Shown: piece after piece, positions 24,998 through 33,212 of the stretch | How positions within the stretch are numbered: position 1 is the stretch's first letter | Layout of the letters: each line of letters starts with the position of its first letter | NCBI RefSeq assembly: GCF_019263705.2 | Contig: NZ_JADQDK010000001.1 | Location: 682,001-746,000 of the forward strand | From: Pseudonocardia abyssalis | GTDB lineage: Bacteria; Actinomycetota; Actinomycetes; Mycobacteriales; Pseudonocardiaceae | DNA length: 64,000 nucleotides | Direction: 5' to 3' | Made by a program: the position numbers and the translations under genes | Notes under the pieces: generated by a model | The model's database searches: none | Seen by the model: only the letters and a program-made list of their open reading frames with translations | What the model was told of the DNA's origin: nothing

Positions 24998-25048
24998 TGT
25001 GGTCGGGGCGTGGTCGTTGTGTTGCTTTCCCGTGGTTTCCGCGTGGTC
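24998..25048 (-). promoter_or_regulatory. Five-unit 11-bp-phased repeat array upstream of Tad lipoprotein gene
   Basis: On the plus strand TGTGGTC (24998), CGTGGTC (25009), a degenerate TGTTGCT (25020), CGTGGTT (25031) and CGTGGTC (25042) start exactly 11 bp apart. The array ends 32 bases before GTG 24966 of the leftward lipoprotein gene, inside a 305-base non-coding interval (24967-25271). It is the longest array of this repeat in the window. One repeat per helical turn on the same DNA face is the layout used by SARP-type activators. Confidence 0.65.
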
Positions 25049-25271
25049 ACCGCAGGATCGAGACACCGGTCGCAGACTTACCAGTGCGCCCGCGACTTCG
25101 TGGGCGAACGGGACCGGGTCCCTCGAATGGACTATCGGCTTGCGCGGGGTGATCCGCTCGTGGCGGCGTCACCAGCTCTGATCCCCGTCGCCCGGCTCCT
25201 CACCGATGGCAACGTTGCGAGATCCACGCGGGAGTTCGTCGATCCGTACAAGGTGCCGACGGCGGCAGTCG

Positions 25272-25832
25272 TCAACGCCGAAGGAGTACGACTACCACGC
25301 CGGCACGCCGCAACCGCCGTGCGAGCAGGAGCATCATGAAGCCGAGAGCGAGGTAACCGATCGGAAGCGCGACCCAGATACTCTCGTTGGGCGGGTCAGA
25401 TACGGGCCACACGACCCCGGTCGGGCCCTGACCGAAGCGCTCGGTCAGTTCCTCGCTCGGGATGGTCGTGGTCGCGTCGCTCTGCGAAGCCGTCCCGCCC
25501 AACTTCACGCGTATCGCGTTCACCCGGAGTTCGAGCGACTGCCAGACAGCCTGCGCGAGCCGGTCGACAGCCTGGTCACTCGGCAACAAGGAACCGTCCG
25601 GGTTGCGACAGTCGCTTGCCTGCACGTCCACCACCACGTCGGACCCGACCATGATCCGCTCGGCCACAACGAACGAGCACCCGGTTCGCAGATCGAGATC
25701 ACCCGTTGACGTCGACAACCGCGAACATCCCACCGTGAGCAGGATGGCCACGGCGATGAAGGTGCCGACTCGGGCGGCAGCGATCGGGATCATCCACCCA
25801 GGCTGGAAAGCGATCGTCGGGACCGCAAGCAT
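25272..25832 (-). CDS. Membrane/lipoprotein-like hypothetical, 186 aa
   Basis: ATG 25832 follows directly on the stop of the upstream gene and has GGAG four bases away. ATG 25793 is an alternative. Signal segment ARVGTFIAVAILLTVGC suggests a lipobox-like site (TVGC, non-canonical). A mid-domain with two cysteines follows, then a C-terminal membrane helix (WVALPIGYLALGFMMLLLARRLRR). So it is either a lipoprotein with a C-terminal anchor or a two-pass membrane protein. No family is recognised. It lies at the head of the Tad operon and is probably co-transcribed with it. Confidence 0.55.
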   Translation of the reverse strand: MLAVPTIAFQPGWMIPIAAARVGTFIAVAILLTVGCSRLSTSTGDLDLRTGCSFVVAERIMVGSDVVVDVQASDCRNPDGSLLPSDQAVDRLAQAVWQSLELRVNAIRVKLGGTASQSDATTTIPSEELTERFGQGPTGVVWPVSDPPNESIWVALPIGYLALGFMMLLLARRLRRAGVVVVLLRR

Positions 25833-26132
25833 TCACTCCGAGCGCTGTGGACAACTCGCCCGTGGACCGGCTGCAACTCGCCTCGCGACCGAAGCGGCTG
25901 CCGTGCGAGTGCGCACGTCGACGGTCAGACTCCGAGCTTGCTCGGCGATCACAACCAGTACGCACGGCCACCGGGACGGCGAGCGGCCGCACCCAGCACA
26001 GCGTCCGTCCGGCAGCGGTCGGTGCGCGGCCAGGAGTCGTTCGGCGGCGCCGTGGTCGCGCGCAAGCAGCAAGGCTGCCTCGGAGATGCAGCTGTGCTCA
26101 CGCGGTCTGGACGAAGGCTGGGCGGGCGTCAT
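25833..26132 (-). CDS. Small Cys-containing protein, 99 aa
   Basis: ATG 26132 to the TGA directly abutting the next start codon. The sequence HRPLPDGRCAGCGRSPSRWPCVLVVIAEQA matches a pattern common in small actinobacterial proteins of unknown function (H-x-x-x-DGRC-x-x-C then W-P-C-x-x-x-x-x-A). Three cysteines and a histidine suggest a zinc-binding knuckle. Proteins of this type are often found beside TPR-containing helix-turn-helix regulators, as here (26265, divergent). Function unknown. Confidence 0.6.
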   Translation of the reverse strand: MTPAQPSSRPREHSCISEAALLLARDHGAAERLLAAHRPLPDGRCAGCGRSPSRWPCVLVVIAEQARSLTVDVRTRTAAASVARRVAAGPRASCPQRSE

Positions 26133-26223
26133 CGGTCGCCGATCTGTGGAGGTAGTACCACTATCGGTCGCAGGTTCCGTCTGGAATAGGCCGTGCAGCG
26201 GACATCGAGCGGACTTCACTGCG

Positions 26224-26229
26224 TAGACT
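26224..26229 (+). promoter_or_regulatory. Putative -10 element for the TPR regulator gene
   Basis: TAGACT fits the actinobacterial -10 pattern TAnnnT. It lies 35 bases before GTG 26265 in the 132-base gap between the divergent genes. No convincing -35 is seen. Assignment is by pattern only. Confidence 0.4.
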
Positions 26230-26264
26230 TGAGTCCTCGATGATGCGAACAGACGGAGGTGCCC

Positions 26265-27530
26265 GTGCCGCGACCGCCGGGGAACCGACTGCTCAAGGCT
26301 GCCCGCTTGGCGAGCGGGTTCGGCTCGCAGGAAGGTCTCGCCGCTGCGCTCAGCGCTGCTGCCGAGGAGCTCGGGCTGCGTGGTGTCAGCATCGGACCGC
26401 GGCAGGTGCGCCGGTGGGAGTCCGCCGATCCGCCGTGGCCGCAGCCTCACCATCAGCAGATCCTCATGCACGTGCTCGGCCTGCGGATGGATGAGCTCGG
26501 GTTCGTCGCACCTTGGTCGGAGGGTGAACCGTTTCCTGATCCTGGTCGACTGTCCACATCACGACGTCCGACCTCGGGCGGGTCGCGGCAGCGGCCGACC
26601 CACCCGCCGTCGGTCGCCTCGGACTACGTGGCCGTCACCGCCGCCCATCGCCGGATGTACTGGTCGGTGGATCCCGCACGCCTGCTCGCATCGGCGTCGG
26701 AGCAGGTCGGGCTGGGGGCGCTACTGCTGCGCGAGACCGACGGCACCGCGCGCGATCGGATCACCCGCGCACTCGCCGAGTCGGCGTTGCTCGTGGGCCG
26801 AATCGAGTTCTTCGACCTGCGGCGCACCGATGCTGCGGCGGAGACATACGTCCGCGCACTCCAGTTCGCCGGCGAGGCCGACGACCAGTTGCTCGGCGCC
26901 GCGATCCTGGCCCACGCCGCGTTCGTGCCCGGCTGGGCAGGAGACCGGGAGGGCGCGACCGAGCGCCTGGCCGCGGCACGCGCGTACGGGCGACGAGGCT
27001 CCGCGCCCGCGTTGATGCGGGCGTGGATCGACGCCGTCGAGGCGGAATGTGTAAGCCGGTGCGGGGACCCGAATGCGGCGCTCGGGCTCATCAGCAGAGC
27101 CGAGGCCGAACTGGCCGTCGATGTCGACGCCGGCCTGCACCCTGTGCCGGACTGGATGAACTGGTTCACCCCGGTCCGGCTCGCGGCGTTCAAGGGCAAC
27201 ACCGAGCTGGCTGCCGGGCATATCAAGCGGGCGCGGACGACCCTGACCGCCGTGCTCGACGCGCTACCGGCGGCCGACGTGAAGCAGCGCTCGGTCGTCC
27301 TCGGTGATCTGGCTGCTGTCGCCGTGGCCGCCGGTGATGTCGAGGAGGCCTGTCGTGCTGCGGATGCAGCGCTGGACGAGCTCTCCCGCACCTGGTACGA
27401 GACCGGAATGGACCGCATCCGGGACGTTCGGCGATCCCTGCGCCAGTGGCAGGATCAACCCTGCGTCCGGGCGCTCGACGACCGTCTCTACGGCTGGGCC
27501 ACGACGCTCAACGCGATCTCGGGCCGATGA
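26265..27530 (+). CDS. Helix-turn-helix regulator with TPR-like repeats
   Basis: The start is probably GTG 26265, five bases after GGAGG (26255-26259); GTG 26259 overlaps that site and is less likely. The first ~70 residues form an XRE-like helix-turn-helix (RLLKAARLASGFGSQEGLAAAL ... VRRWES). The remaining ~300 residues are helical repeats with TPR character (AETYVRALQFAGEADDQLLGAAILAHAA, ACRAADAALDELSRTWYETG). Such regulators sense a peptide or small ligand with their TPR part. It is divergent from the Tad operon and convergent with the HAD gene, overlapping its 3' end by 23 bases. It is one candidate controller of the Tad operon. Confidence 0.75.
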   Translation: MPRPPGNRLLKAARLASGFGSQEGLAAALSAAAEELGLRGVSIGPRQVRRWESADPPWPQPHHQQILMHVLGLRMDELGFVAPWSEGEPFPDPGRLSTSRRPTSGGSRQRPTHPPSVASDYVAVTAAHRRMYWSVDPARLLASASEQVGLGALLLRETDGTARDRITRALAESALLVGRIEFFDLRRTDAAAETYVRALQFAGEADDQLLGAAILAHAAFVPGWAGDREGATERLAAARAYGRRGSAPALMRAWIDAVEAECVSRCGDPNAALGLISRAEAELAVDVDAGLHPVPDWMNWFTPVRLAAFKGNTELAAGHIKRARTTLTAVLDALPAADVKQRSVVLGDLAAVAVAAGDVEEACRAADAALDELSRTWYETGMDRIRDVRRSLRQWQDQPCVRALDDRLYGWATTLNAISGR

Positions 27531-28167
27531 GGACGGGCAGTTCGGCCAGGCTGTCGATGCGCAGGGTCGGTACGCGGTCCGCGTCCGGTTCGTGCTGCTG
27601 GATCAGGCCCCACGGGCCGCGGCGGATCAGAGCAGTCCGCAGGCCACGGCTCGCTGCCGGCCGGATGTCGTTGTCGAGCCGGTCGCCGACGTAGAGGATC
27701 CGGTCGGGCGCGCAGGGCGCGGCGTCGATCACGTGGTCGAAGAACGCCGGGTCCGGCTTGGACACGCCCCAGTCGTCGGAGGTGGCGATCATGTCCGTGG
27801 GAAGGTCCAGGGACCGGAGGATCATGCCGGCGCGCACGGTCTGATTGCCGGCGATACCCACCCAGCACCCGGCCTCGCGGAGAGCACCCAGGGCGGGCCG
27901 CACGTCGAAGTACAGGTCCTGCTCGTCGAACGACTCGGGCTTGCCGCCCTCCGTGCGGGCCTGCCGCTGCTGAGCCAGATCGAATCCGGGCGCGAAGACC
28001 TGGAAGGTCTCGCGGTAGTCGAGGCCACGGGCGATCACCGATCCGAACACGGCGGCGAACGTGTGCCGGGGGACGCCGAGCCAGTCCGCCCACGTCCCGT
28101 ACTCCCGGGTCTCGTCAACGAGGCACTCACCGACGTCGAACACGACGGCCTCGATCGAGTCGATCAC
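27508..28167 (-). CDS. HAD-superfamily hydrolase
   Basis: A protein of about 219 residues with the four HAD motifs. Motif I is VVFDVGECLVDE with nucleophile Asp (the second position is Gly, as in many HAD hydrolases). Motif II Thr/Ser is in MIATSDDWG, the motif III lysine in VSKPDPAFF, and motif IV is ILYVGDRLDNDI. GTG 28167 is chosen because motif I must lie near the N-terminus; no good ribosome site is seen. Likely a phosphatase of subfamily I with a helical cap (about residues 20-100). It lies between the regulator and the conjugation operon. The substrate is unknown. Confidence 0.75.
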   Translation of the reverse strand: MIDSIEAVVFDVGECLVDETREYGTWADWLGVPRHTFAAVFGSVIARGLDYRETFQVFAPGFDLAQQRQARTEGGKPESFDEQDLYFDVRPALGALREAGCWVGIAGNQTVRAGMILRSLDLPTDMIATSDDWGVSKPDPAFFDHVIDAAPCAPDRILYVGDRLDNDIRPAASRGLRTALIRRGPWGLIQQHEPDADRVPTLRIDSLAELPVLIGPRSR

Positions 28168-28303
28168 GGCGCGGTCCGGTTGCGCGGGACCGGCCAGCTG
28201 AGGCTGGCTCCGTCGATGAATCCCTGCACCTGCGTCACGTGCGCGCACTCCCTGCCACCCTTGGTCAACGGATGGGAAGAATCTAACGGACGGCATCCCG
28301 TTG

Positions 28304-29437
28304 CTAACTGGCGATGGAAACGTGCACGTGATCCCAATGACCGCCGGTGGCGTCGTCTGGGTTGTAGACCCCGCCGCCGGTATAGGGGCGTCCCCAGGCG
28401 TCGTCGCTGTCGGGGGTGCCGGGGGACCAGATGCGGCCCTGCCAAATCAGGTACTTGACCTTGAGCGTCACGGCGTGAGTGCGGAGCCAGGTGGCCAGTC
28501 GCCATCCGTTCTGAAGTTCCTGGCCCTGCGGGAAGGTGCCTACGGCATCGGGAAAGTAGTCGCAGGCGCGGCCCTGCGGATGGTCGCTGGAGGGGTTCCA
28601 CGCGTGCTCGTCCCAGCAGCCTGCCGAGCGGATCGGTGCTCCCGGGCCAGGTGGGCCGAAGACGCGGATGATCTCGTCGTAGGCGTGGCGTGTGGCCGGG
28701 GTGAGGCAGCGGCCGCCCGTGGGGTCGGTGGCGCTGCAGACGGCGCTCACGCCAGCAAACGGGGTTGGAACGGGCAGGTCGTCGACGGGTATCGGTCCTG
28801 ACGCGGTGCCGTACTGCTGGACGAGCCTGTGGACGCGGTCGATGTAGGTCGCGACGAGATCGGCGCAGGATCGGTCGCAACCGGCTTCGCCCTCGGCGGG
28901 GGTGCCCGTGGTCGACCCGGTGAGCCGGCCGCAGCCGGCGATGTGGCACACGAGCATTCCGTCCAGGGCGCTGATGGGTTTGCCGCTGGCGTCGATGTGC
29001 GCGGTGGCGGCGCGCAGGTTGGCGCACACCCACGGGATTGCGCGGCGCAGGTGCTCGTCGGGTTGCAGGATGTCGGCGTCGGCCGGCGGTGGTGCCGCGG
29101 CCCAGGGCGCGCCGCCGGCGTCGGTCCAGTTGGTCTCATTGAGCTGGTAGAGCCCGGCGGCGCCGCCATTGCGGTCGGCACTGAAGGCAGTGGGATCCCA
29201 GCTTGACTCGGCCTCGACGTGGGCAATGACCCACAGCGGCGGGAGCTCCGGGCAGGTGGTCGTCGTGACCTCAGCGATGGTCTCGAGATGCTGTGCGGCG
29301 AGCGGCGGGATGGCCGCGGTGTTCACCGCCGGGACCGGTGCGGCCTTGGAGAGCCCGCCGAGCAGCGCGGCGATCAGCAGCAGGGGGAGGAGCAGGCTGG
29401 CGACCAGGCCGCCGCCCGCGATGATCGGCCCGCGCAC
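28304..29437 (-). CDS. VirB1-like lytic transglycosylase with C-terminal M15-like domain
   Basis: A 377-residue exported protein. The N-terminal anchor or signal (GLVASLLLPLLLIAALLGGL) is followed by an SLT domain with the catalytic Glu in VIAHVEAESSWDP and AAGLYQLNETNW. The C-terminal ~130 residues carry SSDHPQGRACDYFP and HWDHVHVS, the metal-binding His/Asp/His layout of the ARB_07466-like, peptidase M15-related domain. The protein would open peptidoglycan for the transfer channel, as VirB1/Orf169-type proteins do. It is the last gene of the leftward conjugation operon, four bases after the DUF4913 gene. Start GTG 29437. Confidence 0.85.
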   Translation of the reverse strand: MRGPIIAGGGLVASLLLPLLLIAALLGGLSKAAPVPAVNTAAIPPLAAQHLETIAEVTTTTCPELPPLWVIAHVEAESSWDPTAFSADRNGGAAGLYQLNETNWTDAGGAPWAAAPPPADADILQPDEHLRRAIPWVCANLRAATAHIDASGKPISALDGMLVCHIAGCGRLTGSTTGTPAEGEAGCDRSCADLVATYIDRVHRLVQQYGTASGPIPVDDLPVPTPFAGVSAVCSATDPTGGRCLTPATRHAYDEIIRVFGPPGPGAPIRSAGCWDEHAWNPSSDHPQGRACDYFPDAVGTFPQGQELQNGWRLATWLRTHAVTLKVKYLIWQGRIWSPGTPDSDDAWGRPYTGGGVYNPDDATGGHWDHVHVSIAS

Positions 29438-29441
29438 GCCG

Positions 29442-29960
29442 TCACTCAGGTGTCCGCGTCGGCAGCGTCGCGATCGGCGTGTGCCCGCTGAGGGCGCGGT
29501 AGCGCTCGTTGTGGGCGCAGTCGGCGAATGGGCCCAGTGGGGTGAGCAGTTCGCGCAGGCAGGGGTCGAGGTGGTCGCGGATCCAGATCGACATGGCGGC
29601 GCCGGGTTCAGGGGCGAGCTCGGTCCAGGCCCGCCGGAGCGCTTCGAGGCGGAACACGGCCTCGGGGTGTTCCCACCACAGCGGGCACCAGGTGAGCTCT
29701 CCGCGCAGCGGGCGAGCGATCATCGACGTGATGGTGTCGTGCACCCAGACGATGAGGGCGTCGACATCGAGGTCGTCCTCGTCGGGGTCGTCGTCCTCGT
29801 CGGCTACCGGCTGGGTCTGATCGGTCGCTGGGATGCCGTTGAGGAGCTCGTCGAGCAGGTCGGTCTGGTGGGCGCGCCAGGCCTCCAGAGCCTGAACACG
29901 TGCGCACAGTTCGGCGAGCAGCCGGGCGTCCGTCGTCAGTGGCGGGTCGTGGGGTGTCAC
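29442..29960 (-). CDS. DUF4913 domain protein
   Basis: A 172-residue protein. An N-terminal coiled helix and an acidic linker (DEDDDPDEDDLD) precede the DUF4913 core, seen as LIVWVHDTITSMIARPL, then WCPLWWEHPEAVFRLEALRRAW and WIRDHLDPCLREL. DUF4913 proteins are found next to coupling-protein genes in actinobacterial conjugative elements; their role is unknown. GTG 29960 overlaps the coupling-protein stop by GTGA. It is a soluble, probably cytoplasmic accessory of the coupling protein. Confidence 0.8.
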   Translation of the reverse strand: MTPHDPPLTTDARLLAELCARVQALEAWRAHQTDLLDELLNGIPATDQTQPVADEDDDPDEDDLDVDALIVWVHDTITSMIARPLRGELTWCPLWWEHPEAVFRLEALRRAWTELAPEPGAAMSIWIRDHLDPCLRELLTPLGPFADCAHNERYRALSGHTPIATLPTRTPE

Positions 29961-31786
29961 GGTCGGTCTCCTTCGGCCTGGTTGATCGGGTTATCGGGCC
30001 CGAGCGCGAGAGCGGCGGCGTGCCGCAGTTCGGTGAGCGCGGTGTCTGCGTAGGCGCTGATGTCGGCGTGGTCGTGCTCGCGGTACCAGGGATGCAGCCG
30101 GCCGAACCCGACGCGGCGGCCGGTGGAGAGCAGGACGGCGTGGTCGCGGGTGATCGCGCGCAGGGCCGAGGCAGGCAGAATGGGTTCGCGGGCCTGCGCG
30201 TACTGCCGCGAGATGCGGCTTCGGTCGATGCTGGTGGAGACCCGCTCGACGTAGTGGTCGCCGATCAGACCGGAGAGCTTCTGCAGAAACGCGTGGTCGT
30301 CAACGCCGGCGCCAACGAGCTTGATCGTGGCGGCGGACCAGAGGGCCTGCATGCCTTGCTCGCCCCAGACCCCGACGCCTTGCTGATAGCTCTGCAGCAT
30401 GGTGAGGACCTGAATGCCGCGGGAGCCGTAGTGGCTGTAGAGCTGAGGAAGCGCGCGGATGGGGCAGATGTTCGCGGCCTCGTCGAGGACCGCGACCACG
30501 GGCGGTTCGAGGCGCCCGCCCGAGGCTTGGGCGAGGAGTTCGGCGATTTCCAGGATGCGGTCGACCAGCGCGGTGACGACCGGTGCGGCGGTGCCGGCGC
30601 CTTCCTTGGACAGGAGGTGCATGGTGGCGCGGCCGTGGCGGGCGGCGGCGAGGAGGTCCCAGAGGTCCAGCTCCACGGGCGTCCCTTTCCCGGGTACGGG
30701 TGGGTCGCGCCAGGTGTCGGGTGGGCTGATCCAGCGCATGAGTCGCTCGGAGGTCAGCGCCTTGGTGGCCGTGCGCGCGGTTTGGTAGATGCCCTTGGTG
30801 GTGACGTCGGCTCCGGACAGCGTGGCTTCGAGGTCGGCGGCCTCGGCGTCGGCGCCGGCCTTGTCGAGGGCGGCGATGGCGTCACGGCGTCCGGGCTGCA
30901 GCCAGGCCAAAACATCGCGCATCGTGCCGTCGCTGATCGCCGCGGCGAGCAGGGTGGCTGTGAGGACCTGTTCCCCTGCGGCGTGGAAGAACGGGTCGCG
31001 CCGTTCGCCGCCGATGGTGCCGACGAAGTGCCCGGCCAGACGTGCGGCGGCCTCGACGCGTTCCGCGGGGTCGGCGTCGGCGATGGACCGCAGCGGATCC
31101 CACCACCAGGTCTGCTCGACATGGGCGATGCGCTGCGGGTCGAACGTCCGCACCGGGCCGGCGTTCGCCCGCATCTCTGCGGTGAGCGCCCACAGGTCGG
31201 CCTTGTTCGATGTCGCGACGACGAGGCCGGGGGCGGCGAGCACGGTGGGGACGGCGATGGCGCTGGTCTTGTTCGACCGGGGGCCCATGATGACCAGGGC
31301 GACGTCCTCCCAGGACATCCAGACCTCGCGGCGCTGGATGGTCAGCAGCCGCAGCCCCTGATCCGACGGGCCGAGTTCGTCGACGGCGGGCCGTAGCGTC
31401 CGTGCTCGGGCTCGTGCGGGCTGTCCGGTGAGGTCGCCCAGCTCCCGGGCCCGGAGCAGCGATCGTTGCGGCCCGCCGGATCCACTCGTACGGCCGACCA
31501 GCACGATCACTACTACGGCAACGGCCACCTCCAGGGTCACGGACGTGACCATGACGGTGACGAACACCGGCGCGCTGGCGCTCTCCGTCAGGACTCCGTC
31601 GGGGCCGCTGCTCAGCAGCGCGAAAAGCGTGGCCGGACCGACTGCTGGCGCTGTCCAGTGCCCGGTGCCGGTGAGGGCGGCGGCTCCGGCCGCCACCGAC
31701 ACGTCAGCGGCGAGCAGGGCCGTCGCGGCGATGGCGCCGAGCAGCAGCAACGGTGCGGCCGCCTCGCGCAGCAGCCCCGGGGTCAC
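29957..31786 (-). CDS. TraG/VirD4-family type IV coupling protein
   Basis: A 609-residue protein; GTG 31786 overlaps the previous stop by GTGA. Two or three N-terminal membrane segments precede the motor domain. The Walker A region is VIMGPRSNKTSA (about 168-176): the usual Gly before Lys is Asn, a deviation to note. Walker B is PPVVAVLDEAANI near residue 400, followed by QVLTMLQSYQQG, the conserved TraG-family motif. It would receive the relaxase-DNA complex and pump it into the channel. The neighbouring VirB4-like, SCO6880 and TrbL genes complete the machine. Confidence 0.85.
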   Translation of the reverse strand: MTPGLLREAAAPLLLLGAIAATALLAADVSVAAGAAALTGTGHWTAPAVGPATLFALLSSGPDGVLTESASAPVFVTVMVTSVTLEVAVAVVVIVLVGRTSGSGGPQRSLLRARELGDLTGQPARARARTLRPAVDELGPSDQGLRLLTIQRREVWMSWEDVALVIMGPRSNKTSAIAVPTVLAAPGLVVATSNKADLWALTAEMRANAGPVRTFDPQRIAHVEQTWWWDPLRSIADADPAERVEAAARLAGHFVGTIGGERRDPFFHAAGEQVLTATLLAAAISDGTMRDVLAWLQPGRRDAIAALDKAGADAEAADLEATLSGADVTTKGIYQTARTATKALTSERLMRWISPPDTWRDPPVPGKGTPVELDLWDLLAAARHGRATMHLLSKEGAGTAAPVVTALVDRILEIAELLAQASGGRLEPPVVAVLDEAANICPIRALPQLYSHYGSRGIQVLTMLQSYQQGVGVWGEQGMQALWSAATIKLVGAGVDDHAFLQKLSGLIGDHYVERVSTSIDRSRISRQYAQAREPILPASALRAITRDHAVLLSTGRRVGFGRLHPWYREHDHADISAYADTALTELRHAAALALGPDNPINQAEGDRP

Positions 31787-33201
31787 GGCGTGCTCCGGCG
31801 GAACGCGCGGTCGGTGTCGTGCAGCGCGATCTCGCTGGGGGTCAGCGTGAGCGCGACCGGGAGCCCGACCCGCTGCCCGGACTTGATCAGGTACTTGCCA
31901 CGGCCGGGATGGACCCGACCGGCGTGCCAGGTCGGCGGCGCCGCCCACGAGGTGATCAACGCGGCCTCGCCCTCGCTGAGCGAGGTGATGCGGCGCAGCC
32001 CGTCGAGTTCCTGCTCCGCCATCCCGCCCAGCAGCAGCACTCCGTTGCGCGACGCCATGCCGCGGGCCTTGGCCCTGTCGGCTTCGGTGGGCAACGCTTC
32101 GAGGTCGTCTAAGGAGTGGGTGACCTGGAACGACACGACCCCGCGGTGCCGTCCCAGGCGGGTGATCCGGTCGGAGCGCTCGACCAGACCGGGGGCAACG
32201 CGTAGCGCTCGCCACAGCTCGTCCTGGACCTGCACGACGTTGCGGCGCCGCTCGCCGTAGGCAGCGGCATCGGCCAGCGCGGCCGACCAGGCCCAGGAGC
32301 AGAGCATCGCCGCGGCGACGACGTCGTCGTCATCGTCGTCGAGCGCACTGATGTCCAGGGAGAGGGCGGGGGTGTCGGGGTCGAAGCGGGCGCTGCTGGA
32401 GCGGTCGAAGATCCCGCGGATCGCGCCTTCGCACAGCAACCCGAGCGCGTTGACCAGCGAACGTGACGTGCGCCGGAACTCGATGTCGTCCTGCGTAGCC
32501 GCGATGGTCAGCAGTGGGGTGGCGGCGGAGAGCAGGACGGCGAGGACGTCGGGAATCAGCGGTTCGCGGTCGCCGGCGGTGTCGACGGCGAGGTCGAGCG
32601 CTGCCCCGAGCAGGCGGCGTTCGGTGACGTCGGGTTCGTCGTGGCGGACGATGGTGATCAGCGCTTCGAGCAGGGTCAGCCGCCGGGCCCGCAGGGTCTC
32701 CAGCAGCCGGGTGCGATCCGCCGCCGGGGCTGTCAGCAGCGCCGCGCGGAGCGGGCCGGCGTCGAGCGGGTTGAGGGCCTGCAGGCCGCGGCCGAGGTGC
32801 CATACCGACCCACCCAGGGCCGTGACGAGCGGGGTGTACTCGCCTTTGACGTCGCCGGGGATGACCGCGCGCATGCCGAACGCGACGAGGCCGGCGAGCA
32901 TGCGTTTGGTGATCGAGGACTTCCCGATGCCGGGTTGGCCCTGCACCCACACACCGGTGTTGGACACCAGCCCGGTGCGTAGCCAGTGGGCGGGGTCGAG
33001 CCCGATGGGTTCGGCGGTGTGCAGGTGGCGGCCGATCGGGACGCCGCGCACGTCGGAGCCCGACGCGGTGGCGAACGGGAACAGGCCGCAGATCTGGCTG
33101 GTGGTGCCGGCGAACCGGTTGCCTCCCTCGACGTGCCCGGCCCGGCCGCCGTCGCGCACGGGCCACCCCCAGGAACGGGGCACTGGATCTGCGCTGGTCA
33201 T
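31783..33201 (-). CDS. VirB4/TraC-like conjugation ATPase
   Basis: A 472-residue ATPase. Walker A GQPGIGKSS is at residues 88-96 and Walker B is NVVQVQDELWRAL near 320. Further conserved segments are VIPGDVKGEYTPL and VVSFQVTHSLDDL (sensor-like Gln/His). ATP-binding proteins of this type follow SCO6880 genes in actinobacterial conjugative elements and correspond to the C-terminal motor half of VirB4. ATG 33201 has GGAG nearby and lies 11 bases after the SCO6880 stop. The division into SCO6880 plus separate motor suggests a split VirB4. Confidence 0.8.
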   Translation of the reverse strand: MTSADPVPRSWGWPVRDGGRAGHVEGGNRFAGTTSQICGLFPFATASGSDVRGVPIGRHLHTAEPIGLDPAHWLRTGLVSNTGVWVQGQPGIGKSSITKRMLAGLVAFGMRAVIPGDVKGEYTPLVTALGGSVWHLGRGLQALNPLDAGPLRAALLTAPAADRTRLLETLRARRLTLLEALITIVRHDEPDVTERRLLGAALDLAVDTAGDREPLIPDVLAVLLSAATPLLTIAATQDDIEFRRTSRSLVNALGLLCEGAIRGIFDRSSSARFDPDTPALSLDISALDDDDDDVVAAAMLCSWAWSAALADAAAYGERRRNVVQVQDELWRALRVAPGLVERSDRITRLGRHRGVVSFQVTHSLDDLEALPTEADRAKARGMASRNGVLLLGGMAEQELDGLRRITSLSEGEAALITSWAAPPTWHAGRVHPGRGKYLIKSGQRVGLPVALTLTPSEIALHDTDRAFRRSTP

Positions 33202-33212
33202 GTTTACTCCGT

